Assembly (NCBI GenBank): GCA_035325995.1
Contig: DAOKYU010000005.1
Span: forward strand, 62,001-126,000
Length of the DNA stretch: 64,000 nt
Source: Thermodesulfobacteriota bacterium
GTDB taxonomy: Bacteria; Desulfobacterota_D; UBA1144; Nemesobacterales; UBA2774
Direction: 5' to 3'
Shown here: positions 16,271 to 24,359 of the stretch, piece by piece
Layout of the letters: each line of letters begins with the position of its first letter
Position numbering within the stretch: the stretch's first letter is position 1
Program-made: the position numbers and the translations under genes
The notes under the pieces: model-generated
Seen by the model: the letters and a program-made list of their open reading frames with translations, nothing else
What the model was told of the DNA's origin: nothing
Database searches by the model: none

Positions 16271-17023
16271 ATGGCTACCGATGTCGCGGCAAAGGTCGCG
16301 GAATGGATAACCAGGGCCCGCAAGATAGTCGTTCTCACGGGGCCCGAGCTCTCGGCCGAGTGCGGATTGCCCGATTTTGCGGACCCTGCGATGAACCCGC
16401 CCGCCAGGGATTTCCGCGAAGACAGGGCGGTAAGGGCGGAATACTGGAAGAAGATACGGGACGCCTACCCTCTCCTTTCCTCGACGGAGCCCGGCCCTTC
16501 GCACAAGGCCCTCGCCGAGCTCGAAATGATAACCAGTCTCGACTGCATCTTCACGCAGACGACGGACGGCCTTCACCACAAGGCCGGGAGCTCGGCGGTC
16601 ATCGAGCTTAACAGCAGCATCCTCTGGGTCACGTGCACCGGCTGCGGTAAGGACTACGCCTTGGGCGAAATAATAGACCTCCTCGAAAAAGGGGCCGACG
16701 TCCCCTCGTGCAGGGAATGCGGCAGCGACCAGATGAAGCCCATGATCTCGTTTCCCGGCCAGCCCCCTCCCCACTGGGAGGCGAGGGAGGCGTGGATAAG
16801 GCTCCACACGGCGGACCTTTTCCTGATCGTAGGCGCGAACCTCGACAACGAGCCCATAGCGTCCTATCCCTTTCTCGCGAGGGAGAACAAGGCGAAGGTC
16901 GTGATAATAGGCGAGAAGGAAACCCCCGCCGACGAATACGTGGACGCCGTCATATCGGGCAGGCCGGGACAGGTGCTAAATTACATCCTTAAGAAGATGA
17001 AAGAAAGCATTACAATCACCTGA
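16271..17023 (+). CDS. Sirtuin (Sir2) family protein with degenerate active site
   Basis: Sir2-fold protein of 250 residues, normal length. The NAD-binding start reads LTGPELSAECGLPDF in place of the canonical LTGAGIS...SGIPDFR, so the GAG turn and the Arg are lost. The QNxD motif is QTTD (96-99), lacking Asn. The catalytic His of the ELHG motif is Asn114 (IELNSS). Two zinc Cys pairs are kept (C122/C125 and SCRECG), as is the VGANL strand near the C-terminus. By family knowledge, loss of Asn and His abolishes deacetylation, so this is probably an NAD-metabolite binding or structural protein rather than a deacylase. No promoter was recognised. Confidence 0.8.
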   Translation: MATDVAAKVAEWITRARKIVVLTGPELSAECGLPDFADPAMNPPARDFREDRAVRAEYWKKIRDAYPLLSSTEPGPSHKALAELEMITSLDCIFTQTTDGLHHKAGSSAVIELNSSILWVTCTGCGKDYALGEIIDLLEKGADVPSCRECGSDQMKPMISFPGQPPPHWEAREAWIRLHTADLFLIVGANLDNEPIASYPFLARENKAKVVIIGEKETPADEYVDAVISGRPGQVLNYILKKMKESITIT

Positions 17024-17110
17024 CGTGTATACTAGATTTCTCCGACTCCCCTTTCATGCGCGGCGGCGCCGCCTTGATCCCCGGGGAGAATAAATGACCG
17101 AGGAAGTCCT

Positions 17111-18574
17111 TTGAACGCCGAAGTTAAAAAATACGTATCCAACACCGACAGGGACATATACACCGTAAGCAACATCCCCGAAGAGGTAATTGCCGTCATA
17201 TTCGCCTACGTCAGCCGGAGCGCGAAGAGCTTCCGCGACAACATCGGCGTCGTCATACAGGAAGAGCAGCTCGGCCGCGAAAGGGCCGCCCAGTTCCACG
17301 AAAAGTGGGTGCTCAACTACGGGCACTCGTCCGTGGCGGAGCACGCGGCGGTACACGTCGGCGTCGAAAGGGTATCGCGTCACTTCTCGTCGCTTTTGGA
17401 GCTCTCGAACGAATACCTTTCATTCACGGAATATTCCCAGCGCTATCAAAAGCCGAAGAAGGGCGACTTCTTCATCCCGAAGGAGCTCGACTCCCGCCCG
17501 GCGCTGAAGGAAGAATTCACGGCGCTCAACAACGACCTCTACAACACCTACGCGAAGATGAACGACGAGCTCTTCGTATACCTCAAGGACACGCAGCCCG
17601 TCCCGGAAGGCGTAGAAGAAAAGGCGCACTTCCGCGCGCTCGAAAAGGTCGCGTTCGAGGACGCCCGCTACGCCCTCACGCTCGCCACGTTCACGAACCT
17701 CGGCATGACGGGCAACGCCCGCGCGATGGAAGACTCGCTGACGAAGCTCCTCTCCAGCAAGTTCGAGGAAGTGCGCACGAGGGCGCAGGAGATAAAAGAC
17801 GAAGTCAGGTTCTCCGTCCCGACGCTCGTAAAATACGCGAACGAGAACGAGTACATCGCCGCGGCGAGGGAAGCCCTGTCGCAGATAACGGCCACCCGCG
17901 CGAACGGGGCGGGCTCGAACGCAGCCAGCCCGCGCCCCGTGACGCTTATAGACTGGACGGGCAAGGGAACCCCCGACGCCGAGGACGCGGCACTCGGAAA
18001 GATCGTCGGCGCGCTTATTTACGAGAGCTCCGGCGAGTCCTGGGAGGCCGTAGGCGAAGAGCTCTCGCGCATGGGCCCTGCCGACAAGGCGGAGATTTTC
18101 AGAAAATCCGTCGAGAAGCTCGGCAAGTACGATAACCCCGTGGCCGCACTCAGGCTCGTCGGCTACACCGCCGAATTCGTTATTAGCGAGGCCTGCTGGC
18201 ACCAGCTTCTCCGGCACAGGAAGACCGACTGGTTCTTCCAGGACCCTGCCGTTTCACACGGCATTACCGTCCCGCCGAACGTAGAGGGTGCGGGCGTTAC
18301 GGCGCTCCTCCACGAGGCGGCCGGGGCGAGCGAGGGCGTCTACGGCAGGCTCGTCGGCGAGGGCCTCTCCGAGTCCGCCGTTTACGCCGTCACCAATGCG
18401 CACAACAGGCGCGTCGTAGGCAGCTTCAGCCTCTGGGAGCTCTATCACCTGATTAACCTCAGGATGTCCGAAGGGGCGCAGTGGGACATAAAGAACGTGA
18501 CCGCGATGCTGGCCGCCGAGGTCGGGAGGCATCATCCCGCTCTCGTCGCCCCCGCGCTCAAAAGAGCCAGGTGA
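17111..18574 (+). CDS. Double-length ThyX (FAD-dependent thymidylate synthase) family protein
   Basis: Protein of 487 residues, about twice the usual ThyX length, made of two ThyX-like halves. The N half has GHSSVAEHAAV and SFTEYSQRYQ, matching the SxR(Y) part of the ThyX motif. The C half has QLLRHRKTDW, matching the RHR part, plus the helical C-terminus ELYHLINLRMSEGAQWDI. Neither half carries the whole RHRxxSxxxxSxR signature. ThyX makes dTMP from dUMP with folate and FAD at subunit interfaces, so the halves may form composite sites; no thyA is in the window. The start is TTG; a seven-codon frame with its own ribosome site at 17094 ends across it. Confidence 0.82.
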   Translation: MNAEVKKYVSNTDRDIYTVSNIPEEVIAVIFAYVSRSAKSFRDNIGVVIQEEQLGRERAAQFHEKWVLNYGHSSVAEHAAVHVGVERVSRHFSSLLELSNEYLSFTEYSQRYQKPKKGDFFIPKELDSRPALKEEFTALNNDLYNTYAKMNDELFVYLKDTQPVPEGVEEKAHFRALEKVAFEDARYALTLATFTNLGMTGNARAMEDSLTKLLSSKFEEVRTRAQEIKDEVRFSVPTLVKYANENEYIAAAREALSQITATRANGAGSNAASPRPVTLIDWTGKGTPDAEDAALGKIVGALIYESSGESWEAVGEELSRMGPADKAEIFRKSVEKLGKYDNPVAALRLVGYTAEFVISEACWHQLLRHRKTDWFFQDPAVSHGITVPPNVEGAGVTALLHEAAGASEGVYGRLVGEGLSESAVYAVTNAHNRRVVGSFSLWELYHLINLRMSEGAQWDIKNVTAMLAAEVGRHHPALVAPALKRAR

Positions 18575-18575
18575 A

Positions 18576-18758
18576 ATGCAGACGACAAAATGCAACAACT
18601 GCGGCTTCGAGATAGGCATGAAAACACCGAAGTGCGTAAACTGCGGCGAGCCGATAGGCATGAAGGTCCCCGAAACGGGCGGGCTCTGGCGAAAGCTCAT
18701 ATTCATACTTATCGCGATATCGATTGTCCGCACGCTGCTTAAATTCTTCGGCCAGTAA
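18576..18758 (+). CDS. Small zinc-ribbon membrane protein
   Basis: Sixty-residue protein with two CxxC pairs, CNNCGFEIG and CVNCGEPIG, forming a likely zinc ribbon (4-28), then one membrane helix (about 40-55) and the tail KFFGQ. Each Cys pair is followed by a near repeat, E(I/P)IGMK. It begins one base after the ThyX stop, so translational coupling is likely. Function unknown; such proteins are common and poorly studied. Confidence 0.7.
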   Translation: MQTTKCNNCGFEIGMKTPKCVNCGEPIGMKVPETGGLWRKLIFILIAISIVRTLLKFFGQ

Positions 18759-18776
18759 CGAAACGGGACAGGCAAA

Positions 18777-19274
18777 ATGGCGAACCAGGAACACGTTAAC
18801 ATCCTGAAAAGCGGCACCGCCGAATGGAACAACTGGCGGGCCGAAAACCCCGGCGTCGGGCCCGACCTCTCGTGGGCGAACCTCTCCGGCGTGGACCTGG
18901 CCGGCGCTAACCTCGAAGGGGCGAACATGAAGCTCGCCTTCTGCAAGGGCTGCGCGATGGACGGGGCCATCCTCAAGGGAGCCAACCTCTACGGAACGAA
19001 CCTCGAAGGTGCTAGCCTCGCCGGCGCACAAATGTCCGGGGCCAACTTCGAGGGCGCGCACCTGATAGGCGCGAATCTTTCCGGCGCCGACCTGAGCGGC
19101 GGGGCGTTCAAGCTCGCGAACCTGAGGGAGGCCGTTTTCGAGAACGCCGACCTCAGGGACTGCTCCAGGCTCACGGCCGCGCAGCTCGAAGAGGCGGCGA
19201 CACTTCGCGGCGCGAAGCTCGACCCGCTCCTCCTGGAGCAGATATCCGTATCCAGCCCGGGCCTCCTCGACTGA
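18777..19274 (+). CDS. Pentapeptide-repeat protein
   Basis: Protein of 165 residues; residues about 30-130 are A(D/N)LxG-type pentapeptides such as ANLSGVDLAGANLEGANM, which build a right-handed quadrilateral beta-helix. No signal peptide or membrane segment is seen, so it is cytosolic. Some members mimic DNA and bind gyrase, most have no assigned role. It starts 18 bases after the zinc-ribbon gene and probably shares its transcript. Confidence 0.85.
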   Translation: MANQEHVNILKSGTAEWNNWRAENPGVGPDLSWANLSGVDLAGANLEGANMKLAFCKGCAMDGAILKGANLYGTNLEGASLAGAQMSGANFEGAHLIGANLSGADLSGGAFKLANLREAVFENADLRDCSRLTAAQLEEAATLRGAKLDPLLLEQISVSSPGLLD

Positions 19275-19344
19275 CCGGCATGCGGTACGGCCGCGTACGG
19301 CCGCCGGCTTGACTATCCCCCGCCTATCCAAAATACTTCTCCCG

Positions 19345-20514
19345 ATGGAAGATCATATATCGTTCAGGGACCTTCTCCGGGCCAGGATATACACGGTCTC
19401 CGAGCTCACCTCACGCATAAAGGAAGTAATCGAAGAGGAGATCGGCTTCGAATACGTCTGGGTCTCGGGCGAGGTTTCGAATTTCAGGAACAACTACGCG
19501 AGCGGCCACTGGTATTTCACCCTGAAGGACGAGGGCAGCCAGATATCCGCCGTCTGCTTTAAATGGTCGAATCAGCGAATTAAATTCCTTCCCGAAAACG
19601 GCATGGACGTCATTTGCGCCGGGCAGATCGGCGTTTACGAGAAACAGGGCGCGTACCAGATTAACGTCAGGGACATCGAGCCCCGGGGCGTCGGCGCGCA
19701 GGCCCTCGCGCTGGAACAGCTCAAGGAAAAGCTCCTCGCCGAGGGTCTCTTCGACGAAGCCCGGAAGCGCCTCCTGCCCTTTCTTCCGTTCAGAATAGGC
19801 GTCGTAACCTCGCCGACCGGGGCCGCCCTCAAGGACATACTCAAAGTCCTCGACAGGCGGTTCCCCAACCTCGAAGTAGTCATCTCCCCGGCGAGGGTTC
19901 AGGGCGACGTGGCGGCGGGGGAGATAATCGCGGCCCTCCGGAAGCTCTACGGCGTCCCGGGAATAGAGGTGATAATACTCGCCCGCGGCGGCGGCTCGAA
20001 GGAAGATCTCTGGGTATTTAACGACGAGGCCCTGGCGCGCGAGATAGCGAAATCCCCCGTGCCCCTCATCTCGGCCATCGGGCACGAGATAGACGTCACG
20101 ATAGCCGACCTCGTCGCCGACGTCCGCGCAGCTACCCCTTCGAACGCGGCCGAGCTCGCGGTAAGGGAGAAGGTCGAGATACAGAAGGAGATAGACGAGA
20201 TAAAGGCGAAGCTCGCCCTCGCGCTCCAGGGCCGCGCCGAGCTCCACGCAAGGGAAGTCGACCAGCTCCAGTCGGACATGGTAGGGCTTCTCAGGCTCAG
20301 GCTCGAAGCCGTAACGGCCGAGCACGGCGCGCTCGCCGGAAAGCTCGACGCCCTTAGCCCGCTCAAGGTTTTGGACCGCGGCTACAGCGTCACTTACAAG
20401 CTCCCCGAAAAGAGCGTGGTCAAGGATTCCGCCCGGCTCGAAAAGGGCGACGAAGTGCTTATAGGATTTAACAAGGGAACGGCCCGCTGCAAGGTCGAAG
20501 AAACGAGCGACTAG
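19345..20514 (+). CDS. xseA: Exodeoxyribonuclease VII large subunit
   Basis: Large subunit of the single-strand-specific exonuclease VII. N-terminal OB-fold (about 10-105, with WVSGEVSNF and HWYFTLKD), then the catalytic domain with GVVTSPTGAALKDIL, RGGGSKEDLW and GHEIDVTIADLVAD, and a helical C-terminal part ending in the conserved DRGYSVTYK. The ATG at 19345 is preferred to a TTG at 19309; neither has a clear ribosome site. At 389 residues it is at the short end of the family. The small subunit xseB is not adjacent. Confidence 0.93.
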   Translation: MEDHISFRDLLRARIYTVSELTSRIKEVIEEEIGFEYVWVSGEVSNFRNNYASGHWYFTLKDEGSQISAVCFKWSNQRIKFLPENGMDVICAGQIGVYEKQGAYQINVRDIEPRGVGAQALALEQLKEKLLAEGLFDEARKRLLPFLPFRIGVVTSPTGAALKDILKVLDRRFPNLEVVISPARVQGDVAAGEIIAALRKLYGVPGIEVIILARGGGSKEDLWVFNDEALAREIAKSPVPLISAIGHEIDVTIADLVADVRAATPSNAAELAVREKVEIQKEIDEIKAKLALALQGRAELHAREVDQLQSDMVGLLRLRLEAVTAEHGALAGKLDALSPLKVLDRGYSVTYKLPEKSVVKDSARLEKGDEVLIGFNKGTARCKVEETSD

Positions 20515-21515
20515 CCGGCCTTGCCGGAAAGCTCCGTTATCTCGTGTAGCGTGACCCCCGCCTCGCGGTAGAGGCGGTTAGTCTCCGCCTCCGGCAGACG
20601 GTCGGTGAATACATGACTTACCCTGTTTCCGAGCTCGAGCCGGAGCTTCTTCGCGGGCGAAACGCCGTTCTTCCCCGAAACGAGATCGCGTGAAATCACT
20701 TCGAGGTCGGCCCCGGTTTCGTAAAGAAGCGTCGGCATCACCTCTACGATATCCATGTAAAAGTCCTTCCTCGAATCCGCGACTGCGGCGCGGCTGATCT
20801 TGTAAAGCGTAAGGTAGTTTATCAGTTTCGAGAACGGGCTTGCGGCCGTCATGTAGGAGAACGACTGGTCCTCCATGCCGAGCTTGTGATACTTCCCGGA
20901 TATCGAGTCGAGAGCGCCCAGGATAGCGCCCTGCGTAAACTCCGTAGCCGCCCCGCCAGCGCCGATAAAAACGGCCGCGAGGTCGCCGGAGCCGACGCCG
21001 CCCGCCACCTTCACGAGCTCGTCTTCGAGCTTCTTCCTCTTCATCAGCCCGAACTTTAGCACCGCCCTGAAATCGAGGACCTTCTCGTTCTTTATGTGCG
21101 CGTCCGGGAAGACGATTATCCTCTCCACCCCGGGCATAAGCCCGGCGGAATCGATAATCGCGCCGAGAGACTCACCCTGTTCGACGAAGACGAACTTTGC
21201 CCCCGTCTCGTTCGCGACGGCCGTTACAGTCTCGGGCGCGGCGTTAAACTCAAGCGGAACTATCACCCCTCCTACGAGCATAACGGCTATCTCGACCGAT
21301 ATCGCTTCGAGCCGGTTAGAGGACGTTACTATGGCCCTGTCCCCCGGCCCGAGGCCGAGATCCATCAGGAACGATGCGATATTCTTCACTTTCCTGTCGA
21401 AATCGAGCCAGGTAATCTGCTTCCAGCTCCAGCCGTCTCTCCTCTGGTAGAGAAGCTTGGTTCCATATTCTTTAACACGGCTTTTTAAAAGCCCTGATAT
21501 TGTATTTTCGCTCAT
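20511..21515 (-). CDS. N-terminal half of an AMP-binding (acyl-CoA synthetase-like) protein, degenerate
   Basis: Protein of 334 residues resembling only the first half of long-chain acyl-CoA synthetases: RRDGWSWKQITWLDFDRKV and LGLGPGDRAIVTSSNRLEA are typical. The ATP-binding loop, normally YTSGTTGxPKG, is replaced by VFIGAGGAATEFTQG, and the protein ends before the YGxTE motif and the C-terminal lid domain. The frame is intact without internal stops and codon use matches neighbours. It is therefore either a recently truncated gene or a stable domain that no longer adenylates. Its stop overlaps the xseA stop by four bases, with the genes convergent. Confidence 0.7.
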   Translation of the reverse strand: MSENTISGLLKSRVKEYGTKLLYQRRDGWSWKQITWLDFDRKVKNIASFLMDLGLGPGDRAIVTSSNRLEAISVEIAVMLVGGVIVPLEFNAAPETVTAVANETGAKFVFVEQGESLGAIIDSAGLMPGVERIIVFPDAHIKNEKVLDFRAVLKFGLMKRKKLEDELVKVAGGVGSGDLAAVFIGAGGAATEFTQGAILGALDSISGKYHKLGMEDQSFSYMTAASPFSKLINYLTLYKISRAAVADSRKDFYMDIVEVMPTLLYETGADLEVISRDLVSGKNGVSPAKKLRLELGNRVSHVFTDRLPEAETNRLYREAGVTLHEITELSGKAG

Positions 21516-21597
21516 GATTATTCGCTTCGGGTAATCTAAAAGGATACCTTTCCCTGACAGCGTGTAAAATATACTACAAAAACGGCAGTTTTAAACG

Positions 21598-22959
21598 ATG
21601 AAAATGACCCGCGGGGTAAAACCCTTCGAAAGTGAATTGTACGAGACAGGAAAAATACTCCTCTCGCGCCTGAGAGAGGCAGGGCACCGTGCGTTCTTCG
21701 TCGGCGGATGCGCAAGGGATATGACGCTCGGCATCCCCCCCAGGGAGTACGACATCACCACCAGCGCGACCCCGGACGAGGTTGAGAAGCTCTTCGAGCA
21801 CACGATTCCCGTCGGCGCGAGCTTCGGCGTCATGCTTGTAATCGTAGGCAGCATGAGGTTCGAAGTCGCCACTTTCAGGAGGGACGAGAGCTACTCCGAC
21901 GGCCGCCACCCCGATGTCGTGTCGTATAGCGCCAGCGAAGAGGAGGACGTCCTCAGGCGGGATTTCACCATCAACGGCATGCTCTACGACCCGTTCACGG
22001 GAGAGGTGATAGATTACACCGGCGGGCTCGAAGACCTTAAGCGCCGCGTCGTACGCACCATAGGCTCCCCCGAAGCGAGATTCACGGAGGACAAGCTCCG
22101 GCTCGTGCGCGCTGTTAGATTCGCCTCACGGTATGGCTTTGAAATCGAGGACGAAACGTTTCAGGCGATGAGAGCCCTCGCCGACGGAATCACGCAGGTG
22201 AGCGGGGAAAGGATACGCGACGAGCTCGTAAAGATCGTCTCGCAAAAGAACCCCGGTGCGGGGCTCATGCTCCTCAGCGAAAGCGGTCTCCTCGAATACA
22301 TACTCCCCGAGGCCGAGGCCATGCGCGGGGTCGAGCAGCCGCCCGAATTCCATCCGGAAGGTGACGTCTTCGTCCACACCTGCATGGTGCTCGACAAGAT
22401 CTACGAGCACGCGGACGGCGAGGTTTCGACGACACTCGCTATGGCGGGGCTCCTTCACGACATAGCGAAGCCCCCCACGTTCACCGAAACCGACAGGATA
22501 AGATTCAACGGCCACGACAAGCTAGGGGCCGAGATGTCGAGGGACATATGCAGAAGGCTCAAGTTCTCGAATAAAGAGATCGACACAATCTGCGATCTGA
22601 TCCGCGAGCACTTAAAGTTCAAGGACGTCTTTCACATGAGGAAGAGCACGCTCAAGAAGTTCGTGCGCCTGCCCGACTTCGAGGAGCACATGGCGCTCCA
22701 CAGGGCCGACTGCCTCGCGAGCCACGGCATGCTCGACGCCTACGATTTCGTCATGGAGAAGCTGGAAGAGTTCAGGCTCGCCGACGAGGAGATAAAACCC
22801 GCCCCGCTAATCACCGGAAAGGATCTCATCAGGATGGGCTACAAACCGGGCCCCGTGTTCAAGGAAATACTGAGCCTCGTCGAGGAGGCGCAGCTTGAGG
22901 GGGAGATAAAAGACCCGGGCGAAGCCGAAAGCCTCGTCACCGATAAATACCCCCTCTAG
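21598..22959 (+). CDS. CCA-adding tRNA nucleotidyltransferase / poly(A) polymerase family with HD domain
   Basis: Class II nucleotidyltransferase of 453 residues. The head domain has GGCARDMTLG and YDITTSA (the usual DxD of the metal site appears as D-I-T here), then RRDFTINGMLYD and the RFxxR-type ARFTEDKLRLVRAVRF. An HD phosphohydrolase domain follows (LLHDIAKP, about 280-285). This fits CCA end synthesis and repair on tRNA. The YDITTS change affects the second carboxylate of the standard DxD motif, so activity deserves a check. Family members that only make poly(A) look similar. Confidence 0.85.
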   Translation: MKMTRGVKPFESELYETGKILLSRLREAGHRAFFVGGCARDMTLGIPPREYDITTSATPDEVEKLFEHTIPVGASFGVMLVIVGSMRFEVATFRRDESYSDGRHPDVVSYSASEEEDVLRRDFTINGMLYDPFTGEVIDYTGGLEDLKRRVVRTIGSPEARFTEDKLRLVRAVRFASRYGFEIEDETFQAMRALADGITQVSGERIRDELVKIVSQKNPGAGLMLLSESGLLEYILPEAEAMRGVEQPPEFHPEGDVFVHTCMVLDKIYEHADGEVSTTLAMAGLLHDIAKPPTFTETDRIRFNGHDKLGAEMSRDICRRLKFSNKEIDTICDLIREHLKFKDVFHMRKSTLKKFVRLPDFEEHMALHRADCLASHGMLDAYDFVMEKLEEFRLADEEIKPAPLITGKDLIRMGYKPGPVFKEILSLVEEAQLEGEIKDPGEAESLVTDKYPL

Positions 22960-23117
22960 CAGCACATCAGGTGCGCAGGATTACAACATAGCAGTGGCGA
23001 GATTCAATGTCCGCTTCGCGCGGACCTGTTACAGAACTTCGGGCCTGTCTACGAACACATAAAATTGCAAGCTGCATAAGCAGCGAAGCAATACATTCCC
23101 GGGCCGTTAAAATTCGC

Positions 23118-23148
23118 GCACGCCTCGCGTGCTGGAATTCGACGTAGC
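23118..23148 (+). repeat. 31-base dispersed repeat, copy 1
   Basis: Begins with the hairpin GCACGC-CTC-GCGTGC and ends GACGTAGC. It matches the copy at 23295-23325 at about 26 of 31 positions; both the palindrome and the following GGA-TTC segment are shared. Confidence 0.6.
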
Positions 23149-23294
23149 TGACTTGGAAATCCATAGCATCGCCCGGTCGTCTGTTCCATTTAATCACCAG
23201 ACTTGCCCCGCCGAAGACATCGGGTGGATGAGCGTTAAAAATCCGACTTGGGGCTGTAGGCCGGTGGAGGATTTAGCGAAGGAACGATGATTTT

Positions 23295-23325
23295 GCACGC
23301 CACGCGTGCAGGATTCCGAAGTAGC
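23295..23325 (+). repeat. 31-base dispersed repeat, copy 2
   Basis: Begins GCACGC-CAC-GCGTGC and ends GAAGTAGC. The downstream 50 bases also resemble the segment after 23434 (GAAGTAGCAGCGTCGTTGCC and similar), so the true unit is longer than 31 bases. Confidence 0.6.
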
Positions 23326-23530
23326 AGCAGTCTTGCTATTACCGTCTGACGCGCTACGGGTGGCCTTGGCACCTCCTCCGCTATGCCGAAGAAGACACTA
23401 CGTGTCCCCGGCCCGGCGGACTGTGTCCGCTGACATTCGAAGTAGCAGCGTCGTTGCCATTATCATCAGACGTGCTTCACGTGGTTATAGTCTCGGAACA
23501 TCCTACGTCGTAAATCACAATTCGTGTGTG

Positions 23531-23554
23531 CTACTTTTGGTCAGCCAAAAGTAG
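23531..23554. repeat. Perfect hairpin in the repeat island
   Basis: CTACTTTTGG pairs perfectly with CCAAAAGTAG around a TCAG loop. It is followed some bases later by TTTGTTTTTTCG on the plus strand. It may be a terminator-like end or another mobile palindrome. Confidence 0.6.
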
Positions 23555-23721
23555 AAATCCTTTGCCTTTGTTTTTTCGATTGAATCTTCATATCCTGAAT
23601 TAGGATTCCGCCTTCACTTCGGACTCCGCTTCCGACTTCGCTGAAGCTACGTCGGACAAGAAAGCTTCGTCCGACAAGAAGGCTACGCCGGACAGCCAGG
23701 ATGACGGATTAAAAGAATGGA

Positions 23722-23744
23722 TTCCCGATTAAAGCACTCGGGAA
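23722..23744. repeat. REP-like palindrome of the GGATTCCCG...CGGGAATGAC type
   Basis: TTCCCGA (23722-23728) pairs with TCGGGAA (23738-23744), flanked by GGA and TGAC. This framework is a widespread bacterial extragenic palindrome. Confidence 0.55.
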
Positions 23745-23800
23745 TGACAAACAATGAGGATTCATTAATACGTGGAAGAGCTTCACATCCAAAGCAGTGC

Positions 23801-24259
23801 CTAATTAAACACCCCGCCGAAACCCGGGGACGATATATACCACTTCTTTCCCTTAGTCACCCACGTATCCACGGACGTGACGCTCTTTTCGGAGACAGAG
23901 GGGTATTTGTAGTAAGTGAATACGACCCTGACCTCAGCCTCGGCCTTCTCGCTGTCTGCATCCGGTTTCTCGCCCCCGGGGCCGGGCACCTCGTCCACGA
24001 CGTAGGTGATCTCCTTTACCTCGTAGCCCGTAATGTTGAGGTCCTTCTCGTTGGCCGATACGAACGCCTCGTATTCGGCGTACTTCTCCGGGTCCACGAA
24101 CTGCGCGGCCTTCTCGTAGTACTTCCACATTATCAGCTTGTAATAGAGGTCGGTCGATTTGGTAAGGGACTCCTGCTCGTCCTTTTGGATAATACCCGAC
24201 GCTCCGCCGCATCCGGCGAGCAGGGCCAGCAGAAGAATTGAAAACAGTGCGCCTTTCAT
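23801..24259 (-). CDS. Putative lipoprotein of unknown function
   Basis: Protein of 152 residues. The ATG at 24259 is chosen because it gives a lipoprotein signal with the lipobox LLAGC (about residues 13-17); an earlier in-frame start would put 18 odd residues before it. The mature part is acidic, with a helical N-terminal half (SLTKSTDLYYKLIMWKYYEK) and a beta-rich second half of NTF2-like appearance. It follows atpE by about 100 bases with a strong hairpin between. I do not recognise the family. Confidence 0.65.
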   Translation of the reverse strand: MKGALFSILLLALLAGCGGASGIIQKDEQESLTKSTDLYYKLIMWKYYEKAAQFVDPEKYAEYEAFVSANEKDLNITGYEVKEITYVVDEVPGPGGEKPDADSEKAEAEVRVVFTYYKYPSVSEKSVTSVDTWVTKGKKWYISSPGFGGVFN

Positions 24260-24324
24260 AACAGTATGGTAATACCGTTCCGAAGTTATGGCAAACCCCG
24301 TAAAGCGCCCCATCCCGTACGTGG

Positions 24325-24351
24325 GCGGGGAGCCGTGAAAGGGCTCCCCGC
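24325..24351. terminator. Perfect GC hairpin just after atpE
   Basis: GCGGGGAGCC pairs perfectly with GGCTCCCCGC around a seven-base loop, starting 9 bases past the atpE stop on the minus strand. No T tract follows on that strand, so it is more likely a 3' end stabiliser or partial attenuator between atpE and the lipoprotein gene than a complete intrinsic terminator. Confidence 0.5.
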
Positions 24352-24359
24352 AGACGTAT

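Larger units (their letters stand above)
22960..23800. repeat. Non-coding island of diverged palindromic repeats
   Basis: An 841-base stretch with no supported gene. It holds several short inverted repeats of different sequence but similar layout, five or six base arms with a three- to five-base loop: GTCCGC/GCGGAC near 23010, GCACGC/GCGTGC at 23118 and 23295, GACAC/GTGTC at 23394, GCGGAC/GTCCGC at 23416, ACGTG/CACGT at 23470. Several are linked to a recurring GATTCCGAAGTAGCAG-like segment (23312, 23434, weaker at 22978 and 23134). Tandem 18-base units starting GCTACGTCGGACAAGAA lie near 23646. Two better-defined repeats are listed separately. Confidence 0.6.

Noticed and set aside
23360..23385. 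Sigma-54-like TGGCAC in the repeat island
   Set aside because: No TTGC -12 element follows at the right distance, and no gene lies downstream on that strand.
22960..23800. CRISPR array
   Set aside because: The palindromes differ in sequence and spacing, there are no regular direct repeats with unique spacers, and no cas genes are present.
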